Source: an uncultured Collinsella sp. (GTDB taxonomy: Bacteria > Actinomycetota > Coriobacteriia > Coriobacteriales > Coriobacteriaceae). From it: a stretch of DNA of 15,192 nucleotides. This document shows, piece by piece, positions 6,560-12,840 of this stretch (the first letter of the stretch is position 1; every line of letters begins with the position of its first letter). The notes below the pieces were generated by a model, which was not told where the DNA came from, made no database searches, and saw nothing but the letters and a program-made list of their open reading frames with translations. The stretch is from the NCBI GenBank assembly GCA_900552155.1, contig URYU01000029.1, forward strand, positions 1 to 15,192, written 5' to 3'. The position numbers and the translations under genes were made by a program.

Positions 6560-7888
6560 TTAGCGTCGACGCTTCCAGATACTGACGAGCAGGATGACGA
6601 TGATGCCGCCGATAAGGCACGCGCCAACTACTGCCAGCGTGCGGTCTCCCGTTGTGGCAAGCTTACCGGTCGTCTTCTTGGTGATGACCTTCGTGGCCGT
6701 CGTTTCCGTCTTAGGCGAGGGCTTAGGCGTCGGGGCCGGTGTGGGCGTGGGATCCACGGCAGCGGAGCCAAAGCTGATGGTGCCCGCGAGCGAGGCCATC
6801 TTGCTCTCCCAGCCGTTCTGCCCAATCAGCGCCCTCAGCGCCGCCTCGCACGTGCCCCACTCGGTGTACTTGGTGGCGTGTGCAAAGGTGGGAAAGTCGG
6901 TCGTGTTGGTGATGATGTAGTTGTTGGTGGCGACGGTATAGGTCTTGGCGGGGTCGAGCGTGCTGCCGTCTTTGGTGAGTGTGGCACTCACAATGCGCTT
7001 GCCTTCGGGCTGCGTCCAATCAATCGTCACGTTGATGCCGCCAAAGGAGAGAACGCTGCCAGAGTCATCGCGCCACTTGTACTTGTCTTGCGCCTCCTGC
7101 TCGGTGTGACCGGCCGCCACATAAGCCTGCTGAAGCTCGTAGCTGTCGTTGCAATCGTCGCTGATTTGTAGCGAGTGCTCGAGCGCTGCGAGGAAGTCCG
7201 CGCCGGTCATGGTCCAGGTCTCCACGGTGTTGCCGTAGGGCGAGATGGCGATGACGTTGCCAGCGGTCACGTTGCCCGCCGCGATGCCGCCGCGGATGCC
7301 GCCAGCGTTTTCGATAGCGAGGTCCGCGCCCGTCAGGGCAAGATAAGAGCCGCAAATCACGTGGCCGATGGTCTGGGCCTTGGTGGTGTCGCCCTCCTTG
7401 CTGGGACGGAAATCGGTGGTGCGCACCATTTCCCAACCATGCGTGCCTGCGGCGTCCTCGCCGTAGAAATAGTTGGTGGTGGATGTGCCGAGCACCTTGT
7501 TCGATTCGTTTTCAAAGTCCTCGTCGAGCGGCTTGATCTTGTTGCGGACGGCTTCAAGGCAGCTTTGGTAGTCGGAGCCCTTGTCGGGGTCTGCCAAAAG
7601 GTCGTTGACGTTCTTGGCGGTGTAGAGCTTCTCGTCGCTGCCGTCTGCAGGGACCGTGACCGTGTCATCGTCGGTCGTCTCGGTGCCATTGGTGTCGTAC
7701 TTGTACGGAATGGAAAGCAGTCCCACCTCGGCAAAGGCACTGCCCGCCTCGACAACGTGGATTGTCTTGCCGTCGGCTCCCGTCACCTTCTCGTTAAGGT
7801 TGATGTGCTCGTGGCCTGCGATAAGGGCATCGACGCCACGGAGTCGCGTGGCAAAGGTCTTGGCGTCGAGCGTGTGCGCGATACACAC
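6560..7888 (-). CDS. C-terminal fragment: nucleotidase C-domain plus LAxTG sorting signal
   Basis: This frame holds the rest of the catalytic domain (LIAGHEHIN, the GHxH motif of residues about 23-31) and then the 5'-nucleotidase C-terminal substrate-binding domain (TDFRPSKEGD and ADLAIENAGGIRGGI). After a Pro/Thr/Lys-rich spacer come KLATTGD, a hydrophobic helix of about 21 residues and WKRRR. That is a sortase sorting signal of the LAxTG form, which in high-GC Gram-positives is generally assigned to class E sortase. The first usable codon is a GTG at 7888, 13 nt past the internal AGGAGG and so poorly placed for initiation. Alone this fragment lacks an export signal and the first metal ligands. 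Confidence 0.7.
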   Translation of the reverse strand: MCIAHTLDAKTFATRLRGVDALIAGHEHINLNEKVTGADGKTIHVVEAGSAFAEVGLLSIPYKYDTNGTETTDDDTVTVPADGSDEKLYTAKNVNDLLADPDKGSDYQSCLEAVRNKIKPLDEDFENESNKVLGTSTTNYFYGEDAAGTHGWEMVRTTDFRPSKEGDTTKAQTIGHVICGSYLALTGADLAIENAGGIRGGIAAGNVTAGNVIAISPYGNTVETWTMTGADFLAALEHSLQISDDCNDSYELQQAYVAAGHTEQEAQDKYKWRDDSGSVLSFGGINVTIDWTQPEGKRIVSATLTKDGSTLDPAKTYTVATNNYIITNTTDFPTFAHATKYTEWGTCEAALRALIGQNGWESKMASLAGTISFGSAAVDPTPTPAPTPKPSPKTETTATKVITKKTTGKLATTGDRTLAVVGACLIGGIIVILLVSIWKRRR

Positions 7889-8583
7889 AACAACATCGCA
7901 GCCTCCTTGCGCAGCTGCTCTGCCTCGGCATTGATGGCGTTCGCGGCACTCGAGAACGACGTACCCGCGACCAGGTCCGCGCGCAGCGAGGATCCCAGCG
8001 ACTCATCCATGGCACCCACGACGCCGACCTTGATTTTGTAGTCGGATGTGGAGTGATCTTCGCTATCCTCCCAGGTGCGATCGAGCGTCTTCGTGATGCT
8101 CGAGCTCCATACGCCGCTCGTAGACTTTGCGTTCGCGCAGAGCATGGCGAAGGGCGTGCCGGTGGTGCTGTAGCCGGTCATGGTGCGGAGTTTGTCCGCG
8201 CCGTAGCTCCAGTCGTGGTTGCCTGGCGTGGTCGCGTCGTAGCCGTCGGCGTAGAAGGTGTCCATGAGCTCGGCGATGCTCTTGCCCTCGCTCATGGTGG
8301 CAAAGGACTGCCCGTGGAAGGTATCGCCCGCATCGAGCAAAAGATCGGGGGCGCTGCTTTGGGCGCTATAGAGAACCGCCAGTCCGTCAAAGCCCACAGT
8401 GCCGGTGCCTTTGCTTGCGTTGTAGCTGTACTTGTAGCTGCCGTGGATATCGTTGGTGTGCATGACGGTCACAGAGCCGTCAATAGCGGCGGGCAGGTTC
8501 CCCGCGAAAGCGAGGCTTGGGATGCCTGCGAGCGCGCCGGCAAACAACGCGGCGGCTAACGCAAGGCGGGGGAGTCTTTTCAT
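7783..8583 (-). CDS. N-terminal fragment: signal peptide and metallophosphatase half-domain
   Basis: The first 27 residues form a Sec signal peptide (MKRLPRLALAAALFAGALAG then IPSLAFA, likely cleaved after AFA). The catalytic domain begins VMHTNDIHG (D45, H47), followed by LLLDAGDTFHGQS (D87) and TTPGNHDW (N122, H123, D124). Homology ends near residue 227 (EQLRKE). The last roughly 39 residues (from AAMLL to the end) come from the shifted frame, are arginine/serine/threonine-rich and are not part of the family. The secreted fragment would lack the GHxH ligands and is expected to be inactive. Confidence 0.7.
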   Translation of the reverse strand: MKRLPRLALAAALFAGALAGIPSLAFAGNLPAAIDGSVTVMHTNDIHGSYKYSYNASKGTGTVGFDGLAVLYSAQSSAPDLLLDAGDTFHGQSFATMSEGKSIAELMDTFYADGYDATTPGNHDWSYGADKLRTMTGYSTTGTPFAMLCANAKSTSGVWSSSITKTLDRTWEDSEDHSTSDYKIKVGVVGAMDESLGSSLRADLVAGTSFSSAANAINAEAEQLRKEAAMLLCVSRTRSTPRPLPRDSVASMPLSQATSTSTLTRR

Positions 8584-8604
8584 GGCAGTTTCCTTAGTCC
8601 TTAG

Positions 8605-8642
8605 CCAGAATGTCTGGTTGAATATCGGATTATCGACATAAT
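8605..8642 (-). promoter_or_regulatory. Nucleotidase upstream region with two small inverted repeats
   Basis: Between palindrome copy 3 and the nucleotidase start lie CCAGA-ATG-TCTGG (8605-8617) and ATTAT-CGAC-ATAAT (8629-8642). The latter contains -10-like TATTAT and GATAAT on the minus strand. I find no matching -35; it would fall inside the palindromic element. The repeats could be regulator sites. Assignment as a promoter is tentative. Confidence 0.35.
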
Positions 8643-8647
8643 ATGCG

Positions 8648-8687
8648 AAAACCGCCGCAAGGGCGTCTGTCCCTTTGCGGCGGGTTT
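8648..8687 (-). terminator. Palindromic element (repeat family, copy 3)
   Basis: AAAACCGCCGCAAGGG (8648-8663) pairs with CCCTTTGCGGCGGGTTT (8671-8687) with one mismatch and one bulge. On the minus strand the core reads CAAAGGGACAGACG and the 3' side ends GCGGTTTTCGC. It stands in tandem with copy 4 behind the ABC operon and ahead of the nucleotidase. It is the only copy not touching a stop codon. Confidence 0.65.
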
Positions 8688-8702
8688 GACGTTTGCGCAG
8701 AT

Positions 8703-8743
8703 AAAACCTACCAAAATAAACCTGTCCCTTTTTGGCAGGTTTT
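8703..8743 (-). terminator. Palindromic terminator of the ABC operon (repeat family, copy 4)
   Basis: AAAACCTACCAAAA (8703-8716) pairs with the TTTTGGCAGGTTTT part of 8730-8743 with one mismatch. The minus-strand core is CAAAAAGGGACAGGT and the transcript ends GGTAGGTTTTATC. The ATPase gene's TAA (8742-8744) overlaps the outer arm, as with copies 1 and 2. Confidence 0.7.
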
Positions 8744-9536
8744 AGCTCAGCAGCATGCGGTCGTTGGCGAGCTCGCCGCCCGAGACCTCCTCGAACTTCT
8801 GCAGCAGGTCGGCTACGGTGAGCGACATCTTCTCATTGCCCGCCACGTCGTAGATCACATGGCCTTCGTGCATCATGATCAGACGGTTGCCCAGACGGAT
8901 GGCGTCGTTCATGTTGTGCGTGACCATGAGCGTGGTCAGGTGGTTCTCGTCGACGATCTCCTCGGTCAGGTTAAGCACCTTAGAGGCCGTCTTGGGGTCG
9001 AGGGCCGCGGTGTGCTCGTCGAGCAGCAGCAGGCGCGGCCTGGTGCGCGTGGCCATCAGCAGGGTGAGTGCCTGGCGCTGGCCACCCGAGAGCAGGCCGA
9101 CCTTGGCGCTGAGACGCGTGTCCAGACCAAGGTCCAGGCGCTTGAGCAGCTCGACGTACTCATCTTTCTCGGCCTTGGTGACGCCCCACGAAAGGCCGCG
9201 ACGCTGGCCGCGACGCTTGGCTAGGGCCAGGTTCTCGGCGATCTGCATGTCGGCAGCGGTACCGCGCATGGGGTCCTGAAACACGCGGCCCAGGTACTTG
9301 GCGCGCTGCGACTCGCTCAGGCGCGAGATGTCGGTGCCGTCGAGCTCAATAACGCCCGAATCGAGCGGGTACACGCCGGCGATCATGGTGAGCAGCGTGG
9401 ACTTGCCGGCGCCGTTGCCGCCGATCACGGTTACAAAGTCGCCGTCATTTAGGGTGAGGTCGACGCCGGTGAGCGCGCGCTTCTCGGTGACGGTGCCCTT
9501 GTTAAAGGTCTTCTTGACGTGCGAGAGCTTAAGCAT
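8742..9536 (-). CDS. ABC transporter ATP-binding protein (TrpZ-like)
   Basis: This is the cytoplasmic motor of the importer encoded with the two upstream genes. All ABC ATPase motifs are intact in the 264-residue product. They are Walker A GGNGAGKST at 39-47, Q-loop VFQDP at 85-89, signature LSGGQRQ at 149-155, Walker B LLLLDE at 169-174 with D-loop ALD at 178-180, and switch histidine H207 (MVTHNMND). I start at the ATG at 9536 and not the in-frame ATG at 9545. A GGGGG segment lies 9 nt from 9536 but abuts 9545. The gene overlaps the permease end by 8 nt (ATGCTTAA), so translation is coupled. It resembles ATPases of the LivG-like/TrpZ type. Confidence 0.92.
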   Translation of the reverse strand: MLKLSHVKKTFNKGTVTEKRALTGVDLTLNDGDFVTVIGGNGAGKSTLLTMIAGVYPLDSGVIELDGTDISRLSESQRAKYLGRVFQDPMRGTAADMQIAENLALAKRRGQRRGLSWGVTKAEKDEYVELLKRLDLGLDTRLSAKVGLLSGGQRQALTLLMATRTRPRLLLLDEHTAALDPKTASKVLNLTEEIVDENHLTTLMVTHNMNDAIRLGNRLIMMHEGHVIYDVAGNEKMSLTVADLLQKFEEVSGGELANDRMLLS

Positions 9537-10452
9537 CTGCCTCATCCCCCTTCGTGTAGGAGCTGCGGAGCTTATAGCGCTCCCAAACCACGGGCACGCA
9601 CAGGGCCACGGCGACGATCACGGCGGAGAGCAGCTTCATGTCGTTGGCGTCCATGCCCAACTGCAGCACGATGGCGCGGATAAGGAAGTACACCACGGAG
9701 CCAAAGACGGCGGAGGCAAGACGGACGCTAAACTGCGTGAGGCCGCCGGGCAGCAGACGGCCGAGCACCTCACCGATGACGATGGCGGCAAGACCGATAA
9801 CGATAGCGCCGGTACCCATGCCAATGTCGGCATACTTTTGGCTCTGGCAGATAAGCGCGCCAGAGAGGCCGATGAGGGCGTTGGAGAGCACGAGGGCGAT
9901 CATCTTGGTGGAGTTGGTGTTGACGCCCAGAGCGCGGATCATGTACTCGTTGTTGCCGGTGGCGCGCAGCGCCGAGCCGATTTCGGTGCCAAAGAACCAA
10001 TACAGGATGGCAACGATAGCCACGGCGAGCAGGATGCCCAAGATGATGGCAACGGTGGACTGCGGCAGACCGGTCATATTGCTGACGGCCGAGAACACGG
10101 TGCCCTTGGCAAGAATGGGCGTATTGGACTTGCCCATGATGCGCAGGTTGATGGACCAGAGGCTGATCTGCGTGAGGATTCCGGCGAGGATCGCTGGAAT
10201 CTCAATGACGGTTGTCAAAATGCCCGTGACGGCGCCCGCGATGGCGCCGGCGCACATGCCGGCCAGCACGGCGAGCAGCGGGTCGACGTTGTTATTGACG
10301 ATGAGCACGGCGCAGACACAGCCGCCGAGGGCAAAGCTGCCGTCGCAGGTCATATCGGGAATGTCGAGCAGGCGGAACGTGATAAACACGCCAAGCACCA
10401 TAATGCCCCAGAGGACGCCCTGCGAAACGGCGCCCTGCAATGCAATGAGCAT
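9529..10452 (-). CDS. ABC transporter permease (BPD_transp_2 family, TrpY-like)
   Basis: The permease forms the transmembrane channel of the importer. The 307-residue protein is highly hydrophobic with about eight or nine predicted helices, for example 10-28, 40-52, 60-82, 86-103, 133-153, 184-202, 212-232, 246-266 and 272-290. The cytoplasmic loop FGTEIGSALRATGNNEYMIR (154-173) is typical of the branched-chain-amino-acid/sugar permease superfamily and docks the ATPase. AGGAGG lies 8 nt upstream of the ATG. It is separated from the substrate-binding lipoprotein gene by 203 nt containing a hairpin, but directly overlaps the ATPase gene. Family context (TrpX-type receptor) suggests tryptophan or another small amphipathic ligand; the substrate is not provable here. 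Confidence 0.92.
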   Translation of the reverse strand: MLIALQGAVSQGVLWGIMVLGVFITFRLLDIPDMTCDGSFALGGCVCAVLIVNNNVDPLLAVLAGMCAGAIAGAVTGILTTVIEIPAILAGILTQISLWSINLRIMGKSNTPILAKGTVFSAVSNMTGLPQSTVAIILGILLAVAIVAILYWFFGTEIGSALRATGNNEYMIRALGVNTNSTKMIALVLSNALIGLSGALICQSQKYADIGMGTGAIVIGLAAIVIGEVLGRLLPGGLTQFSVRLASAVFGSVVYFLIRAIVLQLGMDANDMKLLSAVIVAVALCVPVVWERYKLRSSYTKGDEADA

Positions 10453-10554
10453 GCTTCATACCTCCTAGGATAGGGTGGACACGTGATTCACCATAATAGC
10501 GGTAACAATGCATAAAAGAGCTGCGGACAGACGTTTTGTTTTACCTGAAACAAG
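10453..10554 (-). promoter_or_regulatory. Leader of the permease-ATPase pair
   Basis: This roughly 100-nt stretch follows the internal hairpin and ends in AGGAGG. A TATTAT box on the minus strand (10495-10500) could be the -10 of a secondary promoter, but no good -35 is visible. No ORF of its own is supported. Confidence 0.25.
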
Positions 10555-10588
10555 CAGGGCGGACGCCGGTCTACAGCGCCCGCCCCTG
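10555..10588 (-). terminator. Intra-operon hairpin between lipoprotein and permease genes
   Basis: On the minus strand CAGGG, CGG and CGC (with a bulged G and a G:U pair) pair with GCG, CCG and CCCTG around a 9-nt loop, giving about 12 bp. CTTGTTTC follows. It resembles a partial terminator or mRNA-stabilising hairpin. Such elements after receptor genes let the binding protein be made in excess over the membrane subunits. Confidence 0.5.
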
Positions 10589-10655
10589 TGGCTCAGATAT
10601 TGAATAACGCGACTAAAGCGCGAGCACGGGCTCTAGACGCATGCCGCGTATGGTA

Positions 10656-11636
10656 TTACGCGTCCAGAGTGGAAAGGTCGATACCCAGCGCCTCGGCCAT
10701 CTCGTCGTTCTTGACGACGACCAGGTCCTTGCTCGAGAGGTGCTTGATCGGCATGTCTTCGGGCTTGGCCTCGCCCTTCAGGATCTTAGCGGCCATCTCG
10801 CCCGCGGCGTAGCCCAGGTCCTCATAGTTGATGGAGAGGGTGAACAGGCCGCCGGCCTTACACATGCCCTCCTCGCCAGTCACGAAGGGGAGTTTGTTCT
10901 CCTTGCAGATCTGGCCGACCTGCGAGGCACCCGCGGCGATGGTGTTGTCGGTGGGGGAGTACAGCGCGTCGACCTTGCCCACGGCAGACTCGACGACGGA
11001 CTGAATCTCGTTGGAGCTCGAGACGGTGAAGTCGGTGTACTCGAGGCCCAGCTTGTCGAGCTCCTTCTTGGCGGCCTTGATCTGGACGTCGGAGTTGGAC
11101 TCGGCGGTGCAGTAGAGCAGGCCGACCTTTTTAACGTCGGGCAGGACCTTCTGCATCATCTCGAGCTGCTCGGCGACCGGGGTGAGGTCGGAAGCGCCCG
11201 TGACGTTGGTGCCCGGCTTGTCGTTGTCCTGTACCAGGCCGGAGGCGGCGTAGTCGGTGATGGCGCAGCCCACGATGGGGATATCGGCTGTGGCGCCGGC
11301 GGCAGCCTGCGCGGCGGGTGTGGCGATGGCATAAATCAGGTTGACGTTGTCGCCCACAAACTTGTCGGCAATGGACTTACACGTGGACTGGTCGTTCTGG
11401 GCGTTCTTCTGGTCGATCTTGACCTTAAGGCCGCTCTCCTTGATGGCCTTGACAAAGCCGTCGTTGGCGGCATCGAGTGCGGAGTGCTCGGTGAGCTGCA
11501 GAACGCCGATGGTGTAGTCGGAACCGGCGGCAGCAGAGCCGGAACCAGAGTTGCCGCCGCATCCGGCGAGCGGGGCGAGTGCGAACAGGCCGGCGGAGAC
11601 CAGAAGGCTCCTGCGGCTGATGGTGATGTCCTTCAT
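10656..11636 (-). CDS. ABC transporter substrate-binding lipoprotein (TrpX-like, ABC_sub_bind family)
   Basis: This is the extracellular receptor of the importer. The N-terminus has SRRSLL (7-12), a hydrophobic stretch and the lipobox LAGC with C26. It should therefore be lipid-anchored, and the twin arginines hint at possible Tat export. A Gly/Ser linker precedes the two-lobed receptor domain, which begins DYTIGVLQLTEHSALDAAND. Family landmarks include VGCAITDYAASGLVQ and the later VDALYSPTDNTIAAGASQVG and LPFVTGEEGMCKAGGLFTLS. The start at 11636 (MKDITIS) follows GGGGGT by 6 nt; a longer in-frame start would lie in the leader hairpin. The mature domain is about 300 residues, normal for the family. 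The ligand is unknown; characterised TrpX proteins bind tryptophan. Confidence 0.9.
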   Translation of the reverse strand: MKDITISRRSLLVSAGLFALAPLAGCGGNSGSGSAAAGSDYTIGVLQLTEHSALDAANDGFVKAIKESGLKVKIDQKNAQNDQSTCKSIADKFVGDNVNLIYAIATPAAQAAAGATADIPIVGCAITDYAASGLVQDNDKPGTNVTGASDLTPVAEQLEMMQKVLPDVKKVGLLYCTAESNSDVQIKAAKKELDKLGLEYTDFTVSSSNEIQSVVESAVGKVDALYSPTDNTIAAGASQVGQICKENKLPFVTGEEGMCKAGGLFTLSINYEDLGYAAGEMAAKILKGEAKPEDMPIKHLSSKDLVVVKNDEMAEALGIDLSTLDA

Positions 11637-11668
11637 ATCATTACCCCCAGTATAAAAATGGCTGGAAA

Positions 11669-11727
11669 CACTGCACTGGGACAAAGTGCAAGTGGAACTA
11701 TAGTAGCGCTGATGTCCATTTTTACAA
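11669..11727 (-). promoter_or_regulatory. ABC operon promoter and leader inverted repeat
   Basis: On the minus strand a TATAGT -10 (11702-11697) is preceded, at a long 18-19 nt spacing, by TGTAAA/TTGTAA (11721-11727). Just downstream TGCACT (11672-11677) and AGTGCA (11685-11690) form an inverted repeat with a 7-nt spacer. It extends to CAC/GTG with one bulged A, so it could be an operator or a leader hairpin. The -35 overlaps a TTTACAACAGCC motif (11721-11732) that recurs at the WYL gene. Confidence 0.45.
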
Positions 11728-11796
11728 CAGCCTGGCGGGTTTTTTAATACAGAATCGGATGGGCGGTACAGGTAGTCGAATGGGCGGCGGAGGGTC

Positions 11797-12582
11797 TTAT
11801 GCGGCGGAGGAGGTGTCGTCCTCGTCCAGGGCGGCGAAGAGCTTCTTGCCGTCGAGGAGACGTGTGGTGACGTTTCTCATTCGGCCAATCTCTACGGTAC
11901 GCAACGTGTCATCGGCGCCTCGGGCGTCATAGACCGTTCCCAGCAAATAAGAGATGCCATCGCGCTGCCTGATGGCAAAGGGACGGAGTGTCATCCGTGC
12001 TGCTTCGGTTTCGCCACGCGTCGTGACGCTCGAAATATCAAAACTCACCGTGGTTCCGTGGTCGATGGCCTGCTCGACGAGCTCGCACGTGTCGATGCGC
12101 TTGATGGGCGTGCGTGTTGCCTTGGTAGCCTTGCTGCCTGCGCTCGGAACGGGTTCGGGTGTATCGAGGTAGCCGCGAACGTCGGCACTCGCCATGGCAA
12201 CTAAGTGCTGCGCCATACTCTTGCGGATAGCGATAGGCGTGGAGCGGTTGCGCATGACCATACCGTGGAGCCGTATGATCTCTTCGTCGGTGAGCGGACG
12301 GGTAAGAAGTTTGTAGCCCACGCCGCGTTTGTACTCAATTTCGTATCCGGCATGGCGAAGTGCCGAGATGGCGGTGTAGATGCTGCGCCGCGCCGCCGAG
12401 ATGGGCATGCGGGCGGGGTTGTCGGGATGGGCGAGGCGTCGGATCAACTCATCGGAAAGCATGGCCTTGTCCTCGCCAGTGTTTTCGCTTAATAGTTGCA
12501 GGATGCGAACGGCGCGATAGGCTGCCATCGAGGCGGCGCCCCTCGTCGTGGTGTCGTAGGTTTCAACAGCGGCTTCGGTCAT
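11797..12582 (-). CDS. WYL-domain transcriptional regulator
   Basis: The 261-residue cytoplasmic protein has a DeoR/YafY-like architecture. Residues about 20-92 form a winged helix-turn-helix, with RAVRILQLLSE at 23-33, SIYTAISALRHAGYEIEY at 67-84 and RGVGYKL at 86-92. Residues about 168-240 form a WYL-type ligand-binding fold, with MTLRPFAIRQRDGISYLLGT at 197-216 and VEIGRMRNV at 230-238. The name-giving W-Y-L is S-Y-L here. I use the ATG at 12582, with AAAGGA 10 nt upstream; a GTG at 12591 would sit one base from that site. It lies directly upstream of the TrpXYZ-like operon on the same strand, and shares a motif with that operon's promoter, so it is a candidate regulator. The ligand is unknown. 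Confidence 0.85.
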   Translation of the reverse strand: MTEAAVETYDTTTRGAASMAAYRAVRILQLLSENTGEDKAMLSDELIRRLAHPDNPARMPISAARRSIYTAISALRHAGYEIEYKRGVGYKLLTRPLTDEEIIRLHGMVMRNRSTPIAIRKSMAQHLVAMASADVRGYLDTPEPVPSAGSKATKATRTPIKRIDTCELVEQAIDHGTTVSFDISSVTTRGETEAARMTLRPFAIRQRDGISYLLGTVYDARGADDTLRTVEIGRMRNVTTRLLDGKKLFAALDEDDTSSAA

Positions 12583-12762
12583 CGTGCCCACGTCCTTTCC
12601 GTTTTGGGTGGCGACGGTATGGAGCCTAGGACGTGGGGCTTTCCCAGGGGCGCAGGGCGCGCTGGGCGGTCGGTAGTCGTCGGCAAACGGCGGGTCGAGT
12701 TTTCAACAGCCCTGCTCAACTGACCAAAAACTTGCCAAAAGCTTGACGGATGCTGTTGAAAA
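12561..12762. repeat. TTTTCAACAGC motif cluster at the WYL gene
   Basis: Three sites lie here. TTTCAACAGC at 12561-12570 is inside the start of the WYL coding region. TTTTCAACAGC is at 12700-12710, and its perfect 11-bp inverse GCTGTTGAAAA at 12752-12762. A fourth, TTTACAACAGCC, overlaps the ABC operon promoter at 11721-11732. The pattern fits binding sites for one regulator. The rest of the 12583-12762 spacer contains a GC-rich CCCAG/CTGGG inverted repeat and no clear promoter boxes. Confidence 0.45.
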
Positions 12763-12794
12763 AAGCGTCTCTCGACCGATGTCGAGAGACGCTT
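12757..12794 (-). terminator. Terminator of asnS
   Basis: A 14-bp perfect stem, AAGCGTCTCTCGAC (12763-12776) and GTCGAGAGACGCTT (12781-12794), closes a CGAT tetraloop. The minus-strand transcript continues with TTTTCAAC, giving six T in a row with the stem end. This is the strongest terminator in the window. Its T-tract overlaps the inverse TTTTCAACAGC motif. Confidence 0.92.
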
Positions 12795-12840
12795 GTGCGA
12801 TGAGCGTTGGCGTGTGGCGACGCGAGCTAGCGTCCGACGA

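Larger units (their letters stand above)
6560..8583 (-). pseudogene. 5'-nucleotidase (UshA-like), wall-anchored, split by one-base frameshift
   Basis: The complete gene would encode about 674 residues: a signal peptide, a calcineurin-like metallophosphatase domain, a 5'-nucleotidase C-terminal domain and a wall-sorting tail. Such enzymes dephosphorylate extracellular nucleotides to nucleosides and phosphate. The reading frame breaks at about 7902. The minus strand reads AAGGAGGCTGCGATG, giving KEAAM, whereas one extra G gives KEGCDVVVCIAHT, the expected continuous family sequence. Every other part looks intact, so the lesion is recent, a base-call error, or a phase switch at a short G run. 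No canonical -1 slippery heptamer is visible, although the AAGGAGG resembles an internal Shine-Dalgarno. The start has AAGGA 7 nt upstream. Confidence 0.85.

Noticed and set aside
7783..7900. Arg/Ser/Thr-rich tail of the N-terminal nucleotidase fragment as a real domain
   Set aside because: It is the wrong-frame reading of sequence that encodes the family's GHEH region in the other frame.
2908..8743. Palindromic repeats as a CRISPR array or attachment sites
   Set aside because: They are hairpin-forming, diverged, irregularly spaced over kilobases and placed at gene ends, with no integrase or cas genes nearby.
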